Translations under genes and position numbers: made by a program
Shown: piece by piece, positions 9,886 to 16,361 of the stretch
How the letters are laid out: each line of letters begins with the position of its first letter
Position numbering within the stretch: the stretch's first letter is position 1
Notes under the pieces: generated by a model
Told to the model about the DNA's origin: nothing
What the model saw: only the letters and a program-made list of their open reading frames with translations
Databases searched by the model: none
DNA from: JBDIBB01 sp039812685
Lineage (GTDB): Bacteria; Acidobacteriota; Vicinamibacteria; Vicinamibacterales; JAFNAJ01
Length of the DNA: 20,208 nt
Direction of reading: 5' to 3'
Assembly: GCA_039812685.1 (NCBI GenBank)
Contig: JBDIBB010000073.1
Span: 1 to 20,208, forward strand

Positions 9886-10371
9886 TCACGACGATTGGGT
9901 CCGGGTGGAACCGCAGGGGTAGAGCGGCCCGGTCGTCTTCCACATCAGCCGTTCGCTCTGCCCGGCCACGAGGAAACCGGGAAGCTCGCCGACCAGCCGG
10001 TAGCCGTGTGTCTCGTAGAAACGTTGCGCCGCGTGGTTGAAGCCCGACACGAACAGGAAGACGTTCGGCTTCTCCGTGAACACGCGTGCTTCGACCCGCG
10101 CGAGCAGCGCGGCGCCGACGCCCCGGCCGCGATGGCCGGAAGAGACGGCCAAGGTCTGCAGGTAGCCCGAGAGCACGCCCTGCAGCGTGATCACCGCGAA
10201 GCCGGCCACGCGCTCACCGTCCTTCGCGAGCAGCACCTCGCGGTCGGGCAGATCGAACACGGCGCGCGCCTGCGGGAAGCCGATCCCCAGCGTGATCCAG
10301 GGATCGGATTCGGCCATGATGCGGGCACACGCATCGCGTTCGGCATCGGTGGTGAGCGGCACGAACTCCAC
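9886..10371 (-). CDS. GNAT-family N-acetyltransferase
   Basis: The 161-residue protein shows the GNAT fold. A central strand LQTLAVSS is followed by the acetyl-CoA pyrophosphate loop HRGRGVGAALL (R-x-x-G-x-G/A type). Motif B NHAAQRFYETHGYRLVGEL, with the usual FYE.xGY turn, comes next. It transfers an acetyl group from acetyl-CoA to an amine; whether the target is a small molecule or a protein is not visible. The start is a GTG at 10371 with GGAGG (10376-10380) four bases upstream. It is divergent from the MFS transporter, and the two starts are about 96 bases apart. Confidence 0.93.
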   Translation of the reverse strand: MEFVPLTTDAERDACARIMAESDPWITLGIGFPQARAVFDLPDREVLLAKDGERVAGFAVITLQGVLSGYLQTLAVSSGHRGRGVGAALLARVEARVFTEKPNVFLFVSGFNHAAQRFYETHGYRLVGELPGFLVAGQSERLMWKTTGPLYPCGSTRTQSS

Positions 10372-10467
10372 GCGGCCTCCCTGCGCCGTCGCGTCGCCGG
10401 CAGCGTGCCTCGACGTGGCGGCACCGCCATGCCATCATGCCACGCGCCGAGTCCGCGCCCTTCGACC

Positions 10468-11772
10468 ATGCCGGTTCCGACTGCCGAATACGGTTCTCTC
10501 CGTGCCCCGTGGCGGCTCGTTGCCCTGCTCTGCGCGACGGCGACGGCCGGGTATCTCTGCCGCGTGAACGTCTCGACGGCCGGAGCCCTGCTGATGGTCG
10601 AATTCGGGCTCACGCAGGCGCAGATGGGGCGGGTCTTCAGTGCCTTCCTGCTCGGCTACGCGCTCAGCATGGTGCCGGCCGGCGTGATCGCCGATCGCTG
10701 GGGCGCGCGGCGAGTGCTGGTCGCGGCCACGTGGGCCTGGGTGGTGCTCACCCTCGCGCAGGCCCTCGGCGGATGGGGGCCGCTGGCCGCCTCGACAGGG
10801 ACCGTGCTGGCAAGCCTCATCGTGATGCGGTTTCTGCTCGGCGTGGCGGCGGCGCCGACGTACCCGGCAGCGGCCGCGGGCGTCTCGGCCTGGGTGCCGG
10901 GATCGAAGCAGGGCCGCGCCACGGGCATCGTCCTGACGTCGATCGGACTGGGCTCGGCCATCTCGCCGCCGCTGCTGTCCTTCGCGATGGTGTCGTGGGG
11001 GTGGCGCGCGGCGCTGGCCATTTCGGCGGTGCCGGCCCTCCTGACCGTCGTCGTCTGGCACCTGATGCCGCGTCCGGCCGATACCGGGCCGGAGATGAGC
11101 CGGGGACCAGGCGGGCGGCACTCCGCGCGCGACGCCTGGCGGTTGCTGCGCAGCACCACCTTCGGCGCGCTCACGGCCAGCTACACGCTGCAGGGATACG
11201 TCGGCTACATCTTCGTCTTCTGGTTCTACCTCTATCTCGTCCAGGAACGGCGCTTCGACCTGCTGCAGGGCGCCTGGGTGAGCAGCGTGCCGTGGCTGCT
11301 GTGCCTGGTGTCGATACCCGCTGGCGGCTGGCTGGCCGATCGCGCCATGGCCAGTCGGCTGGGACCCGCCTGGGGCGCACGGCTCGTGCCGATGATCGGG
11401 CTGTCGGCCTCCGGTGTGCTCATCTCGGTCGGAGCACGGACGTCCAGCCCCTGGGTGGCGGCCCTGGCGCTGGCGCTCGCCACGGCGCTCGTGCTGAGCG
11501 TGGAGGGGCCGTTCTGGTCGACGCTGACGCGCCTGGCGGGAACCGCCAGCGGGACCGCCGGCGGCGTGATGAACCTGGGCAGCAACATCGGCGGCCTGAT
11601 CTCGCCCGCGCTCACGCCGGCGCTCGCGGCATGGCTTGGATGGGAACCGGCACTTCACGTCGCGGCCGCGTTGGCCGTGGCCGGCGCGATCCTCTGGCTG
11701 GGCGTCGACGTCCGTGCCGGCCATCTCGCGGTCGAGCGGCGCCCCGATGCCGTTCCGCCCGCCGCGTCGTGA
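10468..11772 (+). CDS. MFS transporter, 12 TM, anion:cation symporter-like
   Basis: The 434-residue integral membrane protein has twelve recognisable hydrophobic segments in two six-helix halves. A loop of about 30 residues (PRPADTGPEMSRGP onward) separates them, beginning near residue 196. The motif A region GVIADRWGARRVL between TM2 and TM3 and its degenerate repeat GWLADRAMASRLG in the second half are typical of the major facilitator superfamily. Motifs such as GYLCRVNVSTA in TM1 and MNLGSNIGGLISP in TM11 recall the organic-anion:cation symporters that import sugar acids. The substrate is not determinable. The start at 10468 places TM1 close to the N-terminus; an in-frame ATG at 10429 would add 13 residues. 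Neither has a good Shine-Dalgarno site. The gene converges on the selenoprotein candidate 51 bases downstream. Confidence 0.9.
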   Translation: MPVPTAEYGSLRAPWRLVALLCATATAGYLCRVNVSTAGALLMVEFGLTQAQMGRVFSAFLLGYALSMVPAGVIADRWGARRVLVAATWAWVVLTLAQALGGWGPLAASTGTVLASLIVMRFLLGVAAAPTYPAAAAGVSAWVPGSKQGRATGIVLTSIGLGSAISPPLLSFAMVSWGWRAALAISAVPALLTVVVWHLMPRPADTGPEMSRGPGGRHSARDAWRLLRSTTFGALTASYTLQGYVGYIFVFWFYLYLVQERRFDLLQGAWVSSVPWLLCLVSIPAGGWLADRAMASRLGPAWGARLVPMIGLSASGVLISVGARTSSPWVAALALALATALVLSVEGPFWSTLTRLAGTASGTAGGVMNLGSNIGGLISPALTPALAAWLGWEPALHVAAALAVAGAILWLGVDVRAGHLAVERRPDAVPPAAS

Positions 11773-11823
11773 GGCATCGCCTCGACGCCGCCGGGACGCC
11801 TCGATCGACTCGTGGCGCGGCGT

Positions 11824-12384
11824 TCACGATGGCGGCGTGACGCCGAGCCGCTCGCAGAGGTGCTGCGACTCGACGTTGAACGCGCGGTTGAACCGGGCGC
11901 GGTAGTTCTCCATCGCGATGGTCGCGGCGAGTTCCACCAGCTGCGCGTCGTTGAACCATCGACGCGCCTCCGCGAACACGTCCTCGGACACCGTCGCCGG
12001 CGTGGCGCTCATCGCCTCGGCCAGCGCGAGCGCGGCCTTCTCTTCTCCGTTGAACAGATCGCTGGCGCGGAAATCCGGCAACGCTGCTATCTTCTCGTCG
12101 GCGGCCTCGGCAGTACTGCTCCCGGCAGTATTGGCGTCGATTCAGAAGAGGCAGCCGACCAGTTGCGCCGCGCGCAGGCAGACGAGCGCCCGGAGCTGCT
12201 CGCCGAGCAGGCCGCTCACGGCCGGGGCGGCGCTGAGCGCACGGCTGGCCCGGAGAATCGGCGGCGCGTACGCCTGGATCCCGGCGCTGATGACCGGCGC
12301 CCCGAGCCACTGCTCGCCGGCTGCGAGCATCTCCCGCACGTCATCGTCGACTTCGTCCTTGGTGAGTGGGTGTATCCGGGCCAT
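11824..12384 (-). CDS. Carboxymuconolactone decarboxylase/AhpD-like protein, probable selenoprotein (CxxU)
   Basis: One frame runs from the ATG ending at 12384 to the TGA at 11824-11826, interrupted only by an in-frame TGA at 12142-12144. AAGGA (12394-12398) is nine bases from the start. The N-terminal 80 residues (MARIHPLTKDEV to LRAAQLVGCLF) and the C-terminal 105 (IDANT, LFNGEEKAALALAEAM, ENYRARFNRAFN) match a single CMD/AhpD-like protein on either side. Family members read CxxC-x-D there, so the TGA replaces the second redox cysteine (C78-L-F-U81). With readthrough the product is 186 residues, a normal length. AhpD-like proteins are thiol peroxidases or reductases, and a Sec at this position would raise redox reactivity. 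A hairpin follows the TGA. The alternative is a TGC-to-TGA nonsense mutation making a broken gene, but the exact position argues against chance. Confidence 0.8.
12111..12133 (-). promoter_or_regulatory. Candidate bacterial SECIS hairpin
   Basis: On the minus-strand mRNA, UACUGC (12130-12125) pairs perfectly with GCAGUA (12119-12114) around the loop CGGGA. An A·C mismatch and two further pairs extend the stem. The apical loop begins 17 bases after the in-frame UGA and has G as its second base. Both features fit the loose bacterial SECIS consensus used for SelB recruitment: loop about 16-37 bases from the UGA, and a G in the first two loop positions. A bulged U as in E. coli fdhF is not obvious. 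Confidence 0.55.
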
Positions 12385-12846
12385 GCGCGACATCCTTTCG
12401 GTGAACGCGGTGGCGGCATCGATCGGCCGCCCGCGGTGGAATCTCCGTTGCAGCGCTCGCCGGTGACGGCTGCGCGCCGCGTCGTCGCGGGCCTGGTTCC
12501 ACGAACCCGACCCACGGGCCCGGGCGTGCGGCGCCGGGCGCCTGCACGCAAGGCCCACGGTCACGCCAGGCTCAGCGTCCGCCCATCGTAACGGAAAGGC
12601 GGACGTCACGGCAGGCGTCGTGTGAGCCCATCCGTGAGGCCGGCGCGATCTCCGTCCCCTGGTGCCGGATCGATCCGCTCACGCCCTCGAACGGCGACGG
12701 TGATGCGTCGCATCCGGCGGCGTGCGGCTGTGGTAGCCTACGACACCAGTTCGCGCAGCCGATCGTGCCAGGGCAGGCGATGCGAGCCGGCGCGCGGCCA
12801 GGAGAGCGCGACGGCACGATCGAGGCTCGAGACAGGAGCACTCGCC
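12385..12846 (+). other. 462-base divergent intergenic region
   Basis: This gap separates the starts of the selenoprotein candidate (minus) and the GTPase/OmpA operon (plus). Open frames in it have no start sites or family resemblance. Contents seen are a minus-strand TACGAT (12585-12590), a weak -10 candidate about 200 bases from the selenoprotein start. There is also a 13-base dyad GATGCG-T-CGCATC (12702-12714) and an extended -10 at 12731-12739 for the operon. The dyad lies at the expected -35 position and could be an operator, although short GC-rich dyads also arise by chance. Confidence 0.45.
12731..12739 (+). promoter_or_regulatory. Candidate extended -10 of the GTPase/OmpA operon
   Basis: TGGTAGCCT fits the TGnTAnnnT extended -10 form, like the element before tRNA-Pro. 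It would give a leader of about 100 bases ahead of the ATG at 12847. The dyad at 12702-12714 overlaps the -35 region. Confidence 0.3.
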
Positions 12847-13455
12847 ATGGAAGACGGGAACATCGGCCCGGAATCGGCCACGGCCATGCTGCCGGAGGAG
12901 CGCGACGCGCCGCCTCCCGCGCAGGCCCCTGCGTCGATCGACGACAGTCTCGAGAAGGTGCGGGACATCCTCTTCGGGGTCCAGATCCGGGACGTGGATC
13001 GGCGCTTCGTGCGGCTCGAGGAGAAGATGGCGCGCGAGGCCGCCGATCTCCGGGACGACATGAGGCGCCGTCTCACGGCGCTCGAACTGTTCGTGAAGAG
13101 CGAAGTCGAATCGCTCAACAGCCGACTGCGCGCCGAGCACGATACCCGCACGGGCGTCGCGGCGGCGTTCACGCGCGACCTGGCGACGCTGGCGGCCACG
13201 CTCGAACGGCGCGCCGGCACCATCGACGACCAGATGGATCAGCGACAGCGCGAGTTGCGGCAGCAGATGCTCGATCAGCACCAGCGCCTGAGCGACGACC
13301 TCTCGCGCAAGGCGCAGGATCTGTTGTCGGCGCTGGCCCGCGAGGCGGGCGCGCTGCGGCACGCCAAGGCGGATCGCGCCACGCTGGCGGCCCTGCTGGC
13401 CGAGATGGCCGGCCGGCTCACCGACGGGCTCGACGCCGGAGCGGCGCACGAGTAG
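12847..13455 (+). CDS. Coiled-coil protein, first gene of the GTPase/OmpA operon
   Basis: The 202-residue soluble protein has no signal peptide. An acidic, Pro/Ala-rich N-terminus (about 1-35) precedes a short predicted helix, SLEKVRDILFGVQIRDVDRR. A long heptad-rich, charged region then runs to about residue 195, consistent with an extended coiled coil. I do not recognise a catalytic motif. AGGAG (12834-12838) supports the ATG at 12847. The stop is four bases before the GTG of the OmpA-domain gene, so the two are probably co-translated. A scaffolding or membrane-tethering role with the OmpA protein and the GTPase is inferred from position only. Confidence 0.85.
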   Translation: MEDGNIGPESATAMLPEERDAPPPAQAPASIDDSLEKVRDILFGVQIRDVDRRFVRLEEKMAREAADLRDDMRRRLTALELFVKSEVESLNSRLRAEHDTRTGVAAAFTRDLATLAATLERRAGTIDDQMDQRQRELRQQMLDQHQRLSDDLSRKAQDLLSALAREAGALRHAKADRATLAALLAEMAGRLTDGLDAGAAHE

Positions 13456-13459
13456 CCGC

Positions 13460-15205
13460 GTGAGCACGCCCACGGCGCCCGCGGACCTCGATTCCGGGAC
13501 CGATCGGGAATTCGAGGAGCTGCGGGAGATCCTCGTCGGGCCGGAGCGCGCCGCGCTGCGCGAGGTGCGCGCGCGTCTCGACGCACGGCTCGCGGCGCAC
13601 GACGTCGCGGCGGTGCTGCCCGAGGCGATCGCCGAGCGCGGCGGCGACTCGCGGCTGGTTCGCGCGCTCACGCCATCGGTTGAGGAGGCCCTGCTGGCCT
13701 CGGCGCGCCGCGATCCGCGCCCGCTGGCCGACGCGCTGTTCCCCGTGCTCGGCCCCGCCATCCGCAACGCCATCACGCATGCGTTGAGCGCGCTCGTCGA
13801 ATCGACGGGCCGCGTGGTGGAGCAGAGCGTGTCGTGGCGCGCCATCGGCTGGCGGCTCACGGCGTGGCGTACGGGCCAGCCCTATGCGGAAGTCGCCCTG
13901 CTCCACACGCTGCTCTACCAGGTGGAGCAGGTCTTCCTGATCCACCGCGAGACCGGCCTGTTGCTGCACCACCTGACGGCTCCGAACACGCCGGGACAGT
14001 CACCCGACACGGTGTCGGCGATGCTCACCGCCATCCGCGACTTCGTGAGCGACTCCTTCGGGGGCACGGCCGAAGACGCGGTCGACGTGCTGCGCGTGGG
14101 CAACCGGACCATCTTCGTCGAGCAGGGCCCGCTGGCGTTGCTGGCCGCGGTGGTGCGGGGCCCGGCGCCGCCCGAACTGCGTGCGGCGTTCCAGGACGCG
14201 CTCGACACGGTTCACCTGCAGAAGATGGAGGCCCTCGATCGCTTCGACGGCGACGCCGCACCATTCGTGTCGGTGCGTCCAGTGCTGGAGCAGTGCCTGC
14301 GTGCGCAGCATCACGAGCGAGCCGTCGCGCGCCGCGGGCGCCGCTGGCTCGCCGCGCTCGCCCTGCTCGCCCTCGCCGGATCGCTCTGGTGGGGCGTGTC
14401 TGCCTGGCAGCGGGCTCAACGCGACCGGCTGTATCTGGCGGCCCTGCGAGCAGAGCCCGGCCTCGTGGTCGTGTCTGCCAGCCGCAGCGGCGGCCGGTTC
14501 GTGGTCGGTGGCTTGCGGGATCCGCTCGCGGTCGATCCGGCCTCGCTCGCCGCGGCGGCGGGCATGGCCGCGGGGGAAGTGGAGGGACGCTGGACGCTCT
14601 ACCAGGCGCTGGATCCGGCGATTGTTCTGCTCCGGGCCCGTGGCGCACTGGCGCCGCCCTCCGGCGTCTCGCTCACGCTGCGCGATGGCACACTGGTGGC
14701 CGAGGGGCCCGCCGACGCGGCGTGGATCGAGCGCGCGGCACAATCGGCGCCGCTGCTGGCGGGTGTGGCGCGCTTCGATCCTGCGCCGGCCGCCGAGGCG
14801 GAAGGCGCGCGCCTGGCACGGGCGATCGAGGATCGCGTCGTGCGGTTCCAGCGGGGCACCACGTTGCTGATCCCCGGGCAGGACGAGGTGATGCGGGGGT
14901 GGGAGCGTGACCTCGCGGCCCTGGATCGGGTGGCCGCCGTCACCGGCCGTCGCCGGCAAGTGGTCATCACGGGGCACGCCGACAGCGACGGCTCGCCGGA
15001 GGCCAACCTGCCGCTCAGCCGCCTGCGGGCCGAGTTCGTGCGGACGCGCCTGCTGCCAGGGGCGCTCGCCGCAATCGACGTGGCGATCGAGGGGGTGGGC
15101 AGCGCCGCGCCCGCCGTGCGCGGCGGCACCGACGCCGACAAGGCCCGCAACCGGCGGGTGACACTGCGGGTGGGGCCGCCGGCCCCCGCGGGGCCCGCGC
15201 GATGA
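13460..15205 (+). CDS. Inner-membrane protein with cytoplasmic domain and C-terminal OmpA peptidoglycan-binding domain
   Basis: The 581-residue protein has a large N-terminal region (1-294) without a signal peptide, then one transmembrane segment (about 296-316). A periplasmic part with BON-like alpha/beta segments (about 325-440) follows, then an OmpA domain (about 465-575). The OmpA domain shows TGHADSDGS (D508), NLPLSRLRAEFV and DKARNRRVTLRV (N564, R565), the residues that hold the peptidoglycan diaminopimelate. The layout resembles MotB-type anchors but with a much larger cytoplasmic domain. That domain contains RRDPRPLADALFPVLGPAIR and HRETGLLLHHL, well-formed but of no function known to me. 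The GTG start follows the coiled-coil gene by four bases. The stop overlaps the GTPase ATG by four bases. It probably links a cytoplasmic GTPase switch to the cell wall. Confidence 0.9.
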   Translation: MSTPTAPADLDSGTDREFEELREILVGPERAALREVRARLDARLAAHDVAAVLPEAIAERGGDSRLVRALTPSVEEALLASARRDPRPLADALFPVLGPAIRNAITHALSALVESTGRVVEQSVSWRAIGWRLTAWRTGQPYAEVALLHTLLYQVEQVFLIHRETGLLLHHLTAPNTPGQSPDTVSAMLTAIRDFVSDSFGGTAEDAVDVLRVGNRTIFVEQGPLALLAAVVRGPAPPELRAAFQDALDTVHLQKMEALDRFDGDAAPFVSVRPVLEQCLRAQHHERAVARRGRRWLAALALLALAGSLWWGVSAWQRAQRDRLYLAALRAEPGLVVVSASRSGGRFVVGGLRDPLAVDPASLAAAAGMAAGEVEGRWTLYQALDPAIVLLRARGALAPPSGVSLTLRDGTLVAEGPADAAWIERAAQSAPLLAGVARFDPAPAAEAEGARLARAIEDRVVRFQRGTTLLIPGQDEVMRGWERDLAALDRVAAVTGRRRQVVITGHADSDGSPEANLPLSRLRAEFVRTRLLPGALAAIDVAIEGVGSAAPAVRGGTDADKARNRRVTLRVGPPAPAGPAR

Positions 15206-15702
15206 TCTCGAAGAAGGTCTGCCTGCTCGGCGGATTCGCCGTCGGGAAGACGAGCCTGGTGGCGCGCTTCGTCCATGGGGTCTTCTCCGAGAAGTACCTC
15301 ACGACGATTGGGGTGAAGATCGACAAGCGGTCGATGACGGTCGATGACGACGAGCTCGATCTCGTGATCTGGGACATCTACGGAGAGGACGACTATCAGC
15401 GGGTGCGGATGTCGTACCTGCGCGGCGCGTCGGGGCTGCTGCTGGTGGCCGACGGCACGCGACGCGACACGCTCGAGGTGGCGAGAGCTCTGCGCCTCAC
15501 GGCGCGCGACCATCTCGGGACGATCCCCTCCGTGCTGCTGGTCAACAAAGTCGACTTGCGGGCAGCGTGGGAGATCGGCCCCGAGGATCTCGACGTGCTG
15601 CGGGAGCAGGGCTGGCGCGTGTTCGAGACCAGCGCCAAGACCGGTGACGGCGTCGAGGGGGCGTTCGCCGCGCTTGCACGCCTGTTGCACGAGGCCCGAT
15701 GA
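15202..15702 (+). CDS. Ras/Rab-like small GTPase
   Basis: The 166-residue protein is a complete Ras-superfamily G domain. G1 is GGFAVGKT (10-17), G2 is TTIG (T34/T35), G3 is WDIYGE (D58, G61), G4 is NKVD (N115, D118) and G5 is SAK (144-146). It should bind GTP/GDP and switch conformation, presumably signalling to the membrane protein encoded just upstream. Two positions are unusual. The Ras Gly12 equivalent is Phe (F12), and the switch II Gln61 equivalent is Glu (E62), with DIYGE replacing DTAGQ. Both suggest slow or differently assisted GTP hydrolysis. No lipidation motif is present. The start overlaps the OmpA-gene stop (ATGA), implying translational coupling. It is not MglA, which is longer and has a different G3. 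Confidence 0.94.
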   Translation: MISKKVCLLGGFAVGKTSLVARFVHGVFSEKYLTTIGVKIDKRSMTVDDDELDLVIWDIYGEDDYQRVRMSYLRGASGLLLVADGTRRDTLEVARALRLTARDHLGTIPSVLLVNKVDLRAAWEIGPEDLDVLREQGWRVFETSAKTGDGVEGAFAALARLLHEAR

Positions 15703-15706
15703 CGCC

Positions 15707-16273
15707 ATGAGCCGGGAGTTCATCTTCGAGGATCTGCTGGCCGCGCTCGACATCGTCGTGATGGAGCGGCGGCTCGATGGAAGCTTCCTCCCGCTCGGCG
15801 CCCTGCCCCCGTGGTTCACGGGCCTCGGGCGCGACGGCACGTTTCCGTTCCTGGGCACCTTCCTGGAAGAAGCCGCGCAGTTCTGGGCGACCAACGTGCA
15901 CGGGCGCCTGTCATCCGGCCTCTGCGCCACCAGCGACGCGGAGGGGCGTGAGTTCCACTTCGAGGCCATCGCAGTCGCCATCGCCGGCCGCAGCCTGCTG
16001 CTGTTCGAACTGCCGCGCGGCGTCGACGACCTGCGCGCCATCCTGCAGGAAGCGCGCGAGGAACGGCTCGCGCGCGTCGGGCTGGATCGCGTGCTCGACC
16101 TGCGCACGCAGGCGATGCGTGACGTGCGCGCCGACCTGCGCCAGATCTGCGGCTCGCTGCGCGATGCCGGGCGGCAGGAGGAGGCGGCCGTCGAATCGCC
16201 ACGCGAACTGGCGGCGCGACTCGACCGGCTGGAGGCGCGTCTGACCGACGCGCTGGCCGGGGTTCGCGGGTGA
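15707..16273 (+). CDS. PAS-like domain protein with C-terminal coiled coil, last gene of the operon
   Basis: The 188-residue cytoplasmic protein has two parts. Residues 1-105 have the look of a PAS-like sensor domain: ALDIVVMERRLDGSFLPLG, PPWFTGL, FLEEAAQFW, then a strand pair ending in AIAGRSLLLFELP. Similar segments precede histidine kinases in other bacteria, but no kinase or output domain is present here. Residues about 108-185 form a charged helical region likely to be a coiled coil. The ATG lies four bases after the GTPase stop and depends on coupling or a distant GAGG. It may sense a signal and act on the GTPase, for example as a regulator or effector; that is inferred from gene order alone. 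Confidence 0.82.
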   Translation: MSREFIFEDLLAALDIVVMERRLDGSFLPLGALPPWFTGLGRDGTFPFLGTFLEEAAQFWATNVHGRLSSGLCATSDAEGREFHFEAIAVAIAGRSLLLFELPRGVDDLRAILQEAREERLARVGLDRVLDLRTQAMRDVRADLRQICGSLRDAGRQEEAAVESPRELAARLDRLEARLTDALAGVRG

Positions 16274-16307
16274 GCTTCCGCGCCTGGGAACCAGGTCCGC
16301 CTCGCGG

Positions 16308-16313
16308 TAGAAT
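16308..16313 (+). promoter_or_regulatory. Candidate -10 box (TAGAAT) of the GGT-family gene
   Basis: TAGAAT matches the -10 consensus at five of six positions. It would start transcription near 16320, giving a leader of about 40 bases that contains CCGGAGG (16347-16353). This supports the GTG start at 16362 rather than the ATG at 16323. Confidence 0.45.
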
Positions 16314-16361
16314 TCCCGCGCCATGCGGCGAGGGGCCGCGGCATTTCCGGAGGTCGATCCC

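Noticed and set aside
9895..10467. Long N-terminal extension of the MFS transporter
   Set aside because: It runs antisense through the GNAT gene and adds non-membrane sequence ahead of TM1.
11824..12144. Reading the CMD-like region as two genes or as a frameshifted pseudogene
   Set aside because: Both halves are in the same frame and only a TGA separates them, so no frameshift is needed. The second half has no start signal of its own. The break falls exactly at the conserved redox cysteine.
12385..12609. N-terminal extension of the selenoprotein candidate to 12609
   Set aside because: The added residues are Arg/Ala/Pro-rich noise, and a good Shine-Dalgarno site supports the start at 12384.
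16323..16361. ATG at 16323 as the start of the GGT-family gene
   Set aside because: It would place a charged stretch before the signal peptide and has no Shine-Dalgarno site. The GTG at 16362 has GGAGG at eight bases, and the -10 candidate fits it.
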